From: Chamaea fasciata
Taxonomy: Eukaryota; Chordata; Aves; Passeriformes; Sylviidae
Length of the DNA: 64,000 nt
NCBI GenBank assembly: GCA_029207755.1
Contig: JARCOQ010000004.1
Span: forward strand, 36,429,685 to 36,493,684
Reading direction: 5' to 3'
Positions 13,801 through 26,415 of the stretch are shown piece after piece. A program made the translations under genes and the position numbers. The notes below the pieces were generated by a model. It was not told where the DNA came from, ran no database searches, and saw nothing but the letters and a program-made list of their open reading frames with translations. Every line of letters starts with the position of its first letter. The first letter of the stretch is position 1.

Positions 13801-14865
13801 CAAAACTTGATTTGAAGCAGACGAACTCTATGGAAACTTCATCAAGGTCTTCCATAACGAATACACATGCAAGAAATTGCAATTACATCTCAAATCCAAG
13901 GCCTGTGGGTAGGTTGTTTTTAGTCCTAGTACAATACACTGAAATTTAAAAATTAGTTATTACAAAGATCTTGAAACTTTTGAGAATTTTAAAGCAGTCA
14001 AATCAACGATGAAAAGGCAAATGATAATTCACATTGTGCCTTAAATAAATGTTAGGCTGTTGCTAAAAGAAAAAGGATATCAAAATTACAATACAAGGAG
14101 TAAGAAGAAAAAGAGCATATTACACATATACACTGAAAGATTAATTGTGAAGATTGAGACAATGTTTAACATATTTATAAATCTAGATCAAAAAGAAGGA
14201 AGGTTGAGATGCCCAGTTAGGAGGTGACAGAATTACTCAGAGATGTGATGTGAAACTTGTGAGGAAAATAGTGAAATTAACTGAATTACTAACACTAGTA
14301 GTTTACTTAGGGCCATTGGATAAACCTAATAATTTCAGCTAAAGTACTAAATCCAAATTAAAAAATAAAAATGCAGATTCAGAAAAGCAGACATGATATT
14401 TGAAATAATGGAAATTATGTGAGGAAAATTAAGACGATGCGCAACAAAAAGTACTAGGACATTTTAATTTACACAGAAGATGAATGAATATAATCAAGAT
14501 GCTCAAAATAATGAATGGTTTAGAGAGAGCAAATTGAGACTCTTAATTACTCTTATAAGATGTTAGAGAGAAATGTTCCAAGAACTTGAAAGGCAGAAAT
14601 AAATCTGATAAAAGTAAATTATTTTTTTCCATTCAACGGAAAACTCACCAGTGGACCTTACTGACAAAGCAGCATTAATATGAAGAACTTAATAAAACGA
14701 ACAGCAGAATTAAATACATACACCACATTTTCCTAGTAGGCAGGACAACTATCCATCATTTCATGCAAAAATATGACATCTTAAAAATACATTTTGTAAC
14801 TTGAACACAAGTTTGAGCCAGAATACAGAGCAAAAGTTGCTATGAAAATTAAGTATAGACAATAT
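7845..14865. other. AT-rich non-coding DNA
   Basis: About 7 kb without a supportable gene. The longest frames (8103-8435, 10683-11039) have no domain, no splice-site context and no codon pattern of a real gene. A stretch at 13379-13640 looks slightly repeat-like but I cannot name it. The A/C-rich tract at 11024-11222 is listed separately. Confidence 0.5.
11024..11222. repeat. A/C-rich low-complexity tract
   Basis: About 200 bp made almost entirely of A and C on the plus strand, in irregular units such as AACCCCAAATCAAACC and CCCCCCACAACCCCC. Frames through it on the plus strand read lysine, proline, asparagine and threonine only, and on the minus strand glycine, phenylalanine, valine and leucine. 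That is low complexity, not protein. It is not a regular telomeric repeat. Confidence 0.8.
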
Positions 14866-14922
14866 ACGCATGGATGATCTTAAAGGTCCCTTCAAACCTA
14901 AACTATTCTATATGATTCTATC
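14866..14922 (+). mobile_element. CR1 LINE, very short 3' tail fragment
   Basis: ATGATCTTAAAGGTCCCTTC followed by AACCTAAACTATTCTATATG and ATTCTAT matches the terminal part of avian CR1 in sense orientation. Only about 55 bp can be recognised. Confidence 0.7.
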
Positions 14923-17900
14923 AGCTGAAACCTTTCCTATTTATTACATGAGGCACTTCTATATTTGTTAAAACATTTCAGAGGAGTAGTAGGAGATCAA
15001 GAAATCAGTAGACAGAATCATGGAACTTCTGACATTTTAGCCTAGACAAACAGTACTGAAAAGTACTGTCCACTACTTTCTATAAAGGATTGCACAGATA
15101 TGAAAACACCTCAATCTTATAGTAAAAATAAACTTCCTGTGAACTTTCTGAACAAATGGGGTCACTAAAGTGTTTTCCAGTGACAGCACTGATTTCTTTT
15201 AGCAGGAAAAAACCTTGCAAATACACTTTTGGCTAACCATTCCCAGCCTAGGTGAATAAACGTGCAATTTTATTGCGTATTTTTTTTCTGGTTATGAAAA
15301 CTGGGACTAAGAATGGCTGGCATGCCCATGGTTGCAACACTAATCACTTGTACCAATCCTGGTAAGACCTATTTTATATTTCTTTCTGGTGAAATCTGCC
15401 AATCCACACTTTGAAATAGATTAATTTTTAGTACACAGCTGTATAATAGCACATGCAAACCAAACATATTAGAAGAGCTCTGGCATTCTTGGGAAAGAGA
15501 GGAAATCTGAATACCTAAATACCTTCAACCCTATTTCAAAATGAAAATCACATGAGAACCTTTGTTTTACACTTCAAAATACAGCAGTGGGGAAGGTGGG
15601 GGTGGTGGTGCAAGGGTGTTTTGGCTTGCTTACTTTTTAGTAGAAATCAGCTAACTACCAGTCAGTACGACTGTACTGTACAGTGATGTTTTCCTCCCCT
15701 TGAGATACTAGGCTCCACCCTCACTCAGACTTCAGACTCAGTAGAAGCTGGCACTCCTGAGCACACAGCTCCTACAGGGCACCCTACTGCATTGCCTTGG
15801 CCCCAAAATCTCACCACCTTTGTTTTCATTTTAATGCTCTTGATTCCTGTGCAGCTGAAAATACTAATGTGGTGGGAAATATTAATATAGTGCTACAAGG
15901 GAGAGAAAGCAAGAGAATTCACTAACAAGCCTTACTCAAAACCAGGGGAGCACCAATGTGTGTAGCATGCAAAGCATCTCCCTCCAGTATCTGGAAGACA
16001 CATCTGTTGTGTTATGATAATACAAAGGAAATGCAGGGAAAATCCTGTGACTCCTGGAGATAGCACAATCTGACTAGGCACCTTCCCAGAGCTGTCTTTG
16101 TGACTGCTCCCCAGCACAGAGAGATGGCTAAAGCTCTTTATTAGTAGCTCTACCGACATTATATGTAATATTATTAATATTAATAAATACCATCATTAAG
16201 ACTTTTTTGTTGTTTGCCCTAGGAAGGGGAGCGGCACCTGTCAAAGCAGAACCTCTGCTGGGTCCCACCATCCCCAGAGGATGTCTGCCTTGAAACAGGG
16301 GGCAGAAAAACAAGTATCTACTCCAGAGAAGGTGATTCCGGCATCAGAAGGGTTGAGATCTGCTCAGTGGTGAGAGGCTATTAACTATTAGACCTTCCTG
16401 CATAGCCATTTGTTTCCAACTCTTTTAATATCCCATTTACATTGCATAAATCCCCTGGCTGATTCCAGTGACAGAGTTGCACTGAGCTTTCCCCTTCCTA
16501 CCATGACTAATCTTATGGAGCAAAACAGAAGGTTTATTTTTTGAAGCACTTTGTTTTAATCTCACCCACACCACATTCGATTTTCTTTACAGTTACTACT
16601 TTCAACAAACATTTTAAAAGCCTCAGCCACCACCGAAGAGGTTCAAATAAACACCTCAACCTATAAAACAACTAAATGCTGCAAAGTATATGTAGTTTAT
16701 GGTGGAGATAATTTAGTGTATATAATCAGAGTTTCAATTTCCTCCTAGAGCATAAGAGTAGGACAAATTATTTGTGGAAAAAAGGACAGAAATAGTAGAA
16801 AATAAAGCTTTCCTAAGCACCAATACTTTTCCGTGTCCTAAGAACAGGTAACGTGCGTTAACTAACGTGTGTAGTGTATTATACTTCATAACTTTGTGTC
16901 AGAACTCTAGCTATGTTCTTGTCTTGTGTCCTTACATGCTTTTTTGGGATATAACTTGGAACAGTGATATTGAGAGTGACCTGAAGAAAATTATAGTGCC
17001 TGGGTATTATCAACATCTCCAAAGGGAAAGAACAACACTTCAAGAAGGTCAAGGTAGTATAGCAGTGTTGGAGTGCTCCCTGTCCTTGACTAACCCCTCT
17101 CTACCTACGATGGGAAAAGCAAAGGAGGATAATAAAAGAGCATGATTGTAACAGTGTTCTGTTGAAACTAAAGATTCATTTTTGATGAAATATATCCTTT
17201 CTGACTCCCTGATAGCCATTATAGACATCATTCTCACAAATTACCTTATTCAAAATGTTAAGGAACATCAAAATAAGAATATGGTGTAGGATGTCAATGA
17301 CTGCAGATTCTTTTATTTTAGTGCATTTTAAAAGGCAATACTACTTTTTCTGGATGTTTTTCATGTTCAGAATATGAAAAATTAATGACTCCAACCCTAC
17401 ACAATTATTCTCTACATTTTATAGCTACTCTGATGTGGTAATCCAGAAAAAAAATTCTTTTTTTTTTTTTTTAAATCAAAATATTGAATACACTTCGTAT
17501 ATACAATATACAAAGTGTATATAGTATCTTCATCACTTGTATATTTTTCTACTTTTCCTTGCACTGTAATGCTGACCTGATTTTAAAAGTCAATGTTATT
17601 TTTATAAACTTAATAGATAGTGTTTATCTGCAGTGCCACCTTAGGTCCTAATCAAAACAATATTTCAAATTACAAAATTTGCTGAACTTTCCCTGTATTA
17701 CTCTCCCAGCATGCTCCCAAGGAGGGTTTTGTGCTATCCTTTGACCATAATCAAAGATGCCTTGTCAAAGAGCTGTATTACTAAGGTGTTTCTCACCAAA
17801 TTCTTTTGGGGAGTTTCAACAGTATGAAATGCTGCTTTTCAATCTGCTAGTTTTTGATTTGGCCTTTTTGGCATTATGGTAGTTCCAAAAAGTCTAACTG

Positions 17901-20900
17901 ACATCAGAGGAAAACACAGCCACAGACTAAAATGTTGTGGCTTCCTTTCAAAGGCAGGCAGTCTCAAAAACAGAGAAATCCCACTGTTCAATAAACAGAC
18001 AACATTTCACTGGGGGAAGAAAAATTTTTAGCACTTTCAGGGAATGACATTTCTGTAGTTATGCATTAAGACTTCAAAATTCAGCATGGAGTTTTTCTTT
18101 CTAAAAACATCACGGTGGTAAAATACATTTTATTCTGAACCAATACATCCTGAGGTAGATGAGTGAAAAGAATTACACAATGTAAGAACTGCTTGAAACA
18201 ATTATTCAGTAACAAATGGACTCTTGGTCTATAACATTGTATAATGTAATTTCTGATAACGGAGCTTCAAGCATTCCCTGAACAGACTATAAAATCTTAA
18301 CCTTTAATAGACTATACAGAAACCACAACTATTACTATGCAAACCATTCTTCTATCAAAATGCAGGTGTGTGTATCATACTTCAGAAAAATAGCTGAGTA
18401 AACTGTTTCCTGATCATCACTATATGCTGTGTATTGATCTAAAATATTCAGGCAGCATTAGTTCTTGAGAATGGGAAGGAAAGCAGTCATGTGAGTACAG
18501 AAAATACAAAAGAAGACTCTTTGGTGTACATGAACATATGCACAAATTTCAAATTCTCTACAAATATAAAAAAAAATTCCAACTACAAATTAGCAGTGGA
18601 GGAAGCATTTCAAAGTATTTCCTTCTACTCTTCTCCTGTTGGTATTTAAGTTTTTAATCAACCAGTAAGTAAAAGTCAAAAAATGGCTTTTCCATAGTTA
18701 ATTTAGAATTATAACTAATACCATGCATTAAAGGCATAGCAAGGCACTGGTTAATATGCTGAGAGTTGGAGGAATTGTACCATTCTTTTGTGTAAAATAC
18801 TAAAAAAAAGCACAGTTGTTTAGCAATTTATCTTAAATTACTATTTCTAATTGCAAGAAAGTTTCAGATTAGCAATGCTGTTCTGACTCCTTCACTCTGC
18901 TAAAGAGTAACTGAAAACAATACTTTTTCAAAAGAATTCTTAGAGCTCTCTGTTACTCTGGCATTAAAGTATCTATGACATCACATAAAGGAATGGTATC
19001 CATTTTGTTTTTCTAAAGCTATTAGCCTTCAGAACAAAACCAGTTTGCCATAATAAAATCTGTTCTCCCCATCCTACACTCAGCTACCTTAGCACCTGAG
19101 CAAGCCAAGAAAACATACAAAAGAGAAAGGAAATAGGACAAAGAGAAAGAAGAAAGAAACAATATATAAATATTTATTAGTAATTTTTCTTATTTTTTTA
19201 ATATATATTAATCGATATACATTTCTCAGCTCAATTACTTACAAATAACTTATCTGCAGAATCAAGTAAATCTGTCAGCTGCGGAAGTTTATTTTTCCAT
19301 GTGCTATCTTGAGATAAGCAGGTCTGTAATATTATATTTCCGCTGACATAATTGTGCATGAATTCTGATCTGATTTACTATTACATGGTGCAAAAGGTGA
19401 CACATTTTCTTTAATATAGCCTATTAGAAAAGGAAAGGAATTGCCAGTGTATGAAATCTAAAGAGCTTGATTGAAAGAATTCTGGGACTTGGAGGTCAAC
19501 ACAGTGGAAAAGTAACTTGCTCAACTACCCCAAGCACTAAGCACTGTGACAAGCAAACTTAATACCCCAGTGCATTTACTGAGACAATCAATAAAAACAC
19601 TGCACTATCAGACTGCTACAGCTGTATATTTACCTACCATATCATCTCAACTGCTCCTGAACCAGTCAAACATGCATTTGCTGATCATGCAGATAACACA
19701 GACACCTCACTGGTCCTTTAGTCACATTTAATACAAAGTCAGAATGCTAAAACAACCATTTATTGCTTTTCCATACGCCATAAATTCTAATTTTCAAGTC
19801 TATCTGAATTGGACACTGAAGACTATATTCAAAGAACTACTGAGATGGCAAAGCCAACTGCTCTGAAATTCATGTATGGGAAATTTAAGGTAAACTCTGC
19901 ACATTCCTACTTAGATCCTCAATCCATACCTGTTACCCCAGCATACATGCACCTGGGGTTTTGTGGCCTCTCCCTGCCTTCTTGCATTCTCCTGATGCAG
20001 GTCTCAGCATCCTCACATCCCTGGCTGCTCAAGGACTGGCCATTTATGCTCCTTAAGTTGTCTATGTTTATTTTTGTATCTTATTTCTGCTACTCTTTCT
20101 CTCTGTTCCAGGTCTTGTTCCTACAGACTCCTCAGCTCAGAGCTGCTTCAACAGGGTTCATGGGTGGGCATCAGTACTCTTGCATGCAGCTCAACAGAGA
20201 AGTCAGTAAATCCACACAAAACCCATCGCCCTCCTTGGCACTTGGTCCCAGTTCTTGACCTCTCATGAGTCCAGGCAGGACCAGCCTGGACACACTTCTT
20301 ACCTTTGGAACTTTTCTAGTAGTTATCAGTTAACGCATAGAATTCCTATCACAGAACAAAACAGAAAAAGAACAAAGTAGTTGTATGCACCATTTGTCCA
20401 AAAGTTTTATGCTAAATTTACCTCTTAATCTGCCAGCAGATTACATCTGAGTAGAGGCAGACTGCTCTGTACCATGCTGTGTGATGTGCCCTAGAAGTTG
20501 CTGCAGAACACCAACTTTTTAATTCCATACCACATTGCTCTAGGATGAGCTTTATTCTTAAGTACTTTGGGCACAGGTGCTTCTTTCATTTTGTCAGGAT
20601 TTTATTTTTGCCTAGATGATTTGTCCTGTAACTTCATCACTGATCCACACGTCAACATTAAGTAAACAATACAATTTTTTCCACTGATGCACAGATGTTT
20701 CAAAATGTAAACAAAATGCATCTTGCATATTGTTTGCCAAATCTTGCAGTTTATTTTCCCGCATTCTGCTATTTTCTTCCATAAAGCACAGCAAAGCCTG
20801 ATCAACTGTCCTGGAAATTTTTGTAGTTGAGATTGCAATTTTCCTCAGAAGCCTACCCATGAAACCAAAGACAAACACTTAGCTTAAGCTGTGGATTTTC

Positions 20901-21159
20901 AGCTGTGTTGTAGTGCGAGCCTCAGCATCAAATCTCAGTTGAAAACCCAGACTGCAATACAGCATCCATTTTGCACACAGCCATGTTGCTGAGCACCCTC
21001 TTCTCTCACAGCATCACCTCTGCCACTCATTCATTCTTATTCACATACACTGCATCAACTACATGCTCTACTGGGAACTGGGCCCATGCCGCACTTATCT
21101 CACGCTAGCACATCTCAACCATCACTTTTCTCTACAAGGCTTCCAAAGTTGTGTTTCCA
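14923..21159. other. AT-rich non-coding DNA
   Basis: No exon could be supported. The longest frame here (19809-20258, 149 codons) has no recognisable domain. A minus-strand frame at 20612-20878 contains an amphipathic-looking stretch but matches nothing I know. An imperfect inverted repeat (arms about 14 bp, one mismatch) lies near 17489-17520. Confidence 0.5.
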
Positions 21160-22254
21160 TGTGTTTGCATGGCCAGGTTTTGGAAGTGGGCGGGCTACAG
21201 AGCTGGCCTCTATGAGAAGCTGCTGGAAGCTTCTTCTGTGTCTGGCAGACCCGATGCCAGCCAGGATGAACTTATCACTGGTCATGGCTGAGCCCACCAG
21301 TGGTGACAGTAATGCTCCTGTGAAGAGGCATATTTAAGAAGGAAATAAAAAAAGATATTGCACAGATGTTATTATGGCCAGGGGAAAATGAAGTGAAAAT
21401 ATGTGAGAGGAACAGCACTGCAAACACCAAAGTGAGTGGAGAAGGCGCAGGGGAAGGTGCTCCAGGGGCCAGAGCTGAGATTTCTCTGTGGCCCCAGATG
21501 ATGACCACAGTGAAGCAGCTGTGCCCCAGCATCCCATGGAGATCCACAGGGATGCCACACCTGCAGCCTGGGAAGGAGACCCAGGTTGGAGTGGGTGGAT
21601 GCCTGAGAGGAGGCTGTGACCTTGTAGAAAACTCGTGCTGGAGCATGGTCCTGGCAAGGACCTGCAGACCCATGAAGACAGGAGACCATGGTGGAGCAGG
21701 CTTCCTAGTAGGACTTGATAACCCTGCAGGGGACCCACGCTGCACCGGCCTGTGCCTGAAGGACTATACTCTGTAGAAGAGTGACCCATGTTGCAGCAGT
21801 TTGTGGAGAATTGCTGCCTACAGGATGCACTCAGGGTAAAGAAATTTGTGGAGGATGGTCTCCCGTGGGAAGGACCCCATGCTGGAGCAGGGAAAGGACT
21901 ATCTTTCCTGAGAGCAGTGGCAGGAACAACCTGTGACTAACACCTATTCTCCATGTCCCTGGACTGTTAAAGCAGAGGAGGTAGAGCTTGGGAAGGAAAG
22001 AGAAGTGGAGGTAGTTTAAAGATTTATTGTACTTCTCATTATCCTGCTCTGATTTTGTTATTAATAAATTACATTAATATCCCCAAGTTTAGTCTCTTTT
22101 TCCTTTGATGGTAATTGGTGAGTGATTTCTCCCTGTCCTTATCTTAACCCACAAATCCTTTTGTTGTATTTTCTCTCTCCTGTCCAGCTGCAGAGGGGAA
22201 TGATAGAACATCTTTGTCGGGTGCCTGGCATCCAGCCACGATCAACCCACCACA
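21160..22254 (+). repeat. Long solo LTR, avian ERV family, plus strand
   Basis: The block opens near TGTGTTTGCATGGCCAGG, has GCATATTTAAGAAGG as a TATA-like promoter near 21329, and a G-rich middle with repeated TGGAGCAG and GGACCC(C)A units. It has AATAAA at 22063-22068, then GGTAATTGGTGAGTGAT, and a U5 ending ATCAACCCACCACA. The order and wording match a very common type of avian LTR of about 1 kb. Reading frames on both strands (up to 156 codons) across 21275-21789 come from the repetitive middle and are not genes. No target duplication was found, so the ends are approximate. Confidence 0.75.
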
Positions 22255-23233
22255 TCGACACATTATCGTCTCTACTTCCTGTGGGACTTGAAGGAAGATT
22301 TGTTGTATATTACGGGCTCTACACTTTGCTGTAGAAAATGCTCAAAAGGCATCTCCCCAAAGGTGTTTGGGACTGTTCTTTGGAAGGTTAAAAAAATGGC
22401 ATTTGAATAAACCTGAAGAAACATTCAGGTGGCTGGCAAATCAGTGACTACATGGCTTGCTCAGAGTTGCAAGTGGTTCATGGCAGTAGTTTAAACAAAA
22501 CTCAAATCTCATGATTCTGTGTGAAATGACTTCAAAGATGTTAGCGAATGAAGAATGGTGATGGTCCATTCTCGTCACTTTTGAAACCACATAACACTAA
22601 GGTATAAAGCAACTTGAACACATAGGAAGGTTTCAAAGCAAACCCAGCACTAAAGGGCTCTGGTTGTTTCCTTTCACACTCATTATTTCTCTCTTCATGG
22701 AGAAGACATACAGACGTTTTTAACTACATACTAAAGCTACTTTTTGAGGGCCTAGGTGAAAACAGCCCTTTGCTTGGCCACAAAGAATTTAAATCTGCTT
22801 AGTTACATTAAGAAATAATATTAAGTGTAGAGGGAAAAGTATGTCACATTCTTAAATAGCTAACATAATTTAGACATATCCTTTATTTGATTTAATAATT
22901 TATTGAATTATACTTGGATTAGGAACACCACCCACACTATATTGGTCACAGGTGAGCAACACCATGTACAAGGGTAAGTGTAATTCATTCAACAAGTTAG
23001 ACTGTTCTGGGGTAATCCATATAGTTATTACATTTCACATCTTTCTGTGTCAAAGCTTGCTCCTGTGTCTTTAAGACCCTGGAAATGAGAATCTTGTGTT
23101 GTGTAGGGGATGTTTTTAGGGGCGTTCTTAAACCCAGCCCTCCTGGACAGCTTCTGGCCTTTTTCCGAGTACTGTTTGCTTGTTGGCCCTTTGCTTAGGC
23201 AGAGGTTTAGTTCCCCTTTATGGGTTCTCTCTC

Positions 23234-23290
23234 TTTTTTTTTTTTTTTTTTTTGGGTTTGTTTTTTTTTTTTGGGGGGGGGGGCGGGGGG
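23234..23290. repeat. Poly-T followed by poly-G tract
   Basis: Twenty T, a short GGGTTTG, twelve T, then eleven G, one C and six G. The G run could form a quadruplex on the plus strand. Homopolymers of this length are also prone to sequencing error, so the exact length is doubtful. Confidence 0.85.
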
Positions 23291-23718
23291 TTTTTTGTCC
23301 TTTTTTCTCATCTCAGAGAAGCTGCCTCGGGGCAATTTCCACAGGCACCCACCTGCTGCTGCCAAGCAGGCCAGCCCCTGCTGCAGTGCACCGATGGTGC
23401 CTAGGCCAGGACAGCAAACCACGAGTCACTGCCACAGCCCGGCCCAGCCGCTTTGTTTTGCTTGTTGCCCTGTCTCCTGCCACGAGGAAGGTGAAGTCCC
23501 TCCCTGAGTTCTAGCCCCTTGATCCAGAGAATACCAGCTGGGGCTTCAGCCATCAGGGAGATGAGCAGAGCCGGGAAGGGGCAGGAGGAAAGCTGACAGC
23601 AGCTTTCCTTCTGCCCTTCGAACCATGAGTGTGACTGCGGAGCACCACCTTGGAGGTGAGGGGTGTCCCCAGCATTTTTGGGCCTCACTTTGGTCTCGAG
23701 ATACAGCAATTTTGCTGG

Positions 23719-23762
23719 TTTTTTTTTTTTTGGGTTTTTTTTTTTTTTTTTTTTTTTTTTTT
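23719..23762. repeat. Poly-T tract
   Basis: Two T runs of about 12 and 28 separated by GGG. Phenylalanine-rich and lysine-rich frames across it are artefacts of the tract. Confidence 0.85.
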
Positions 23763-23930
23763 GCCTATTGCTGTTATGCTTGCTAGTGAACTGCTGTATT
23801 TTCACTTATCTCTACTTCCACTCATTCCTTATTGGTGGAAAAGGACTGGTTAAACCTATAAAGGAGAAGACTCATTCCAGAGTATTCTTTAAATTGTCTC
23901 AAACCAAGATATAGACCCCCCAGGGACTAT

Positions 23931-23967
23931 CACACACACACACACATACACACACACCACACACACA
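23931..23967. repeat. CA microsatellite
   Basis: A (CA)n run interrupted by TA and CC, about 37 bp. Confidence 0.9.
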
Positions 23968-25418
23968 AACAAGAGCCCTCCTCAAATGCTGAACTTCAGA
24001 TAAAAGTTTCAGATTCTGCTCTCATTAATTCTTACTTCACTGATTTTGATAGTATTTCAAGACTGCACCAAGACAAAGAAACCCGATCTCATTAAAATTA
24101 AACTTTCAGAAGGCTGTCCAAGTACCTGTTTTCAAAGATGTGTATGTTAATGATGAAGACTATGATGTCCCAATACAGGGCAGGATGAAAACTGCTTTTC
24201 TGTGAAGGTTGCTATGCAAATGCTCCACATGATCCAAGGTATATCTGGGCAAAGGTAATTAACTTCATGGCTGTTATTTGGAGGTGATCCAATGATCAAA
24301 ACCAGCAGATTTTCCAGAGTGCACACTGAAGCAGTCTACACCATCAACCCATATACTGTGTACAATTTTTATAAAAACTACACACCTCGTATTAGCATCT
24401 CTGCATGAATAACTAAAGTGAGCTGAAACCAAATTGTACTGAGAAGTATGACTTCTGCAGCCATGTACTGTGGATTGCCCTGTTGTAGAGATTTTTTTAC
24501 ATACACACTGTTTTATAATCAAAGCTTTGAAAGAATAACAGATTCATACATAGTTACACTTTTCACTGGAAGCTGCTGTTGGTTTTTTATTTACGATTAG
24601 TATTTAGATGCTATGTTCATGTAGAATTTAATGGTGGAATCAATCTATAGGTGGACCAATAGATTTACTCATTCTGGAATTTTAACTCCACCCACTCTTT
24701 TTCTTGGTATCATTTCCCCACTATTTATTTTATAGAAAATAACTGCCACTGTAATAGAACACAATCTTATAGAATATAAAAATGTAGGCTACATTGGAGC
24801 TATCTTTCCTCCCCCGACGATCTCTCAGTAAAAATGCAGGGCATGCTTCTGAGATAGGTTACAAAAGTGTCTTGGCTTGAGAACAAAGTTAGTACCTCTC
24901 AGCAGCAATGGTTAAAAGCTTTAAAACATATTTTAATTTGACTCAACAATAATTCACTGCAAAAGCTTCTAGTTATCTTGAAGTACAATACCATTGACTG
25001 GGAACTGCAAAGAATTTTTCAAAGAATGAAAGGCTAAAGAGAGAGTAACCAAATGTGCAAATGTTTTGAATATTTTTTCTTAATAAAATGTTTAGTGTTA
25101 AAGCAAATGTTAAAATAAAACAGTGTTCATAATGTGCATCTTCCTCCCACTGTGCCCGCAATGGTAGCAGTTTTCACTGGCCCTGTGAGAGGACTTCCAG
25201 CAAAATGCTGACCTGAAAATCTTTGAGATTATCTGAAATCTTACCTGGAGCTTGTTAAAAGAATAAAGCTATGTGAAGAACATATGTGAACTTCTTAAAA
25301 GCTAAATCCTAGACACACAGACCAATCTTAGATACATAGACTATGCACATTCACTGCTACATTATTATAACTGCAAAAATCCTTTTGACTGTTGGTTGAT
25401 AACTTGACTTCATGTAAT

Positions 25419-25424
25419 TTAACT
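25419..25424. repeat. Target-site duplication, left copy (TTAACT)
   Basis: Identical to 33642-33647 and immediately outside the TG...CA ends of the class II provirus. Confidence 0.9.
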
Positions 25425-25747
25425 TGTTGTAATTCTCTAGGGGAATGGTTTTTTCCAACTCCCTGGAGTTTCCTTACCACATAGAATGACCATTCCTTCC
25501 TCCCCTGACCCTACTGGCTATGGTCCAACTATGTTTTCCCTGAGCGGGGGGCTATATAATGCCTCGCATTTCCTTGTTCTCCCTCTTTTCCCCCTGGAAT
25601 TTTGAAGTATAAACGCCTGGGACAAAGCTCCTGGGGAAAGGGCCTCTTCTGACATCTTTATCTTGTCCTTGGTAAAAATTCCCTCCAAAGCCTCCTAATA
25701 ACTGAATAATCTCAAGCCCCTGGAGGTGGGCAGGGGGTATTTTTACA
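25425..25747 (+). repeat. 5' LTR of class II provirus
   Basis: It starts TGTTGTAATTCTC and ends ATTTTTACA. A TATA box (TATATAA, 25553-25559) lies in CGGGGGGCTATATAATGCC. The position equivalent to the polyadenylation signal of the 3' LTR reads TATAAA (25608-25613), so the AATAAA is altered in this copy. U3, R and U5 are all short, as in other small class II LTRs. Confidence 0.95.
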
Positions 25748-25749
25748 GT

Positions 25750-25767
25750 TGGCGCTCACATGGGTTT
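25750..25767 (+). promoter_or_regulatory. Primer binding site, lysine-tRNA-like
   Basis: TGGCGCTCACATGGGTTT begins two bases after the LTR. It resembles the tRNA-Lys(1,2) type of site used by many class II retroviruses, with mismatches and a one-base gap. The assignment is by eye. Confidence 0.6.
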
Positions 25768-26415
25768 TATGAAATATTAGAAGCCCACGTCGTACCTGGA
25801 GCCCCTGTTTAGGAGTCTCAAAAAGCTTCTGAATAGTTCAACTACCCTCACACCTATCAGCTGTTTTTGCATGGCCATGGGGTGGGGAAGAGGCCGGTAG
25901 CTTGCTCCACGCCATGCAAGTTGGCTCAGGATGAGAACTACTGACACTGCCCCATGGTCCACGGGACTGGTAAGATTCCACCGTGTCGCGGTTCACCCAG
26001 GTAGAGCTCCTAGCTGGGTAGAATCTTTGCCACTGGATTGGGGAAGCGGCTGTCTGAGGGAGCTAGGACCTCACAGAGAAGCCTTTTTTGCATAAATCGC
26101 GCTTGCTTTTTTCCTTCGGCTTTTTGCTGGCCAGATGGGTGCAGGGCGCACGGGGTGACCTCGATCGGCACAGACTGCGTTTGCGAAGTTTTTCCAGCAC
26201 AGAGTGAGTCCCAGAAGCCAGATTAGGGTGGCTGGGCACCCCCCGTGCCCACAGAGCTGGCAGGAGGCGGTGACGCTGCTGCCGGCACAGCGGGTGCTCC
26301 CCCCGCCCAGTTCCATTCTCTCAGCAGAGAGCCCAAGTTGGGACATTTGTGCTGTGTTTTTCTCGTGTCGGGGGGTAGATAGTTTGGACAAATAGTCTTT
26401 AAAACATCACGAAAT
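25768..26415 (+). other. Leader between primer binding site and gag
   Basis: About 650 bp without a long frame in sense. It would carry packaging and splice-donor signals; ACCCAGGTAGAGCT near 25995 is a possible donor, but this is only a guess. Confidence 0.5.

Larger units (their letters stand above)
22255..25418. other. Non-coding DNA with a GC-rich, poly-T/poly-G block
   Basis: 22255-23060 and 23970-25418 hold nothing I recognise. Between about 23060 and 23920 there is a GC-richer block that starts TGTGTCTTTAAGACCC and ends near TCTCAAACCAAGATA. It could be another LTR, but I found no flanking duplication. It contains the homopolymer tracts listed separately. Confidence 0.4.

Noticed and set aside
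19809..20258. 149-codon plus-strand frame, the longest outside repeats
   Set aside because: No recognisable domain, no splice or promoter context, overlapped by another open frame; likely chance.
20612..20878. 88-codon minus-strand frame with a helical look
   Set aside because: Considered as a further MCTP1 exon or old retroviral env, but it matches neither and has no splice signals.
21275..21789. Overlapping frames of 105-156 codons on both strands
   Set aside because: They fall in the G-rich middle of a solo LTR; open on several frames at once.
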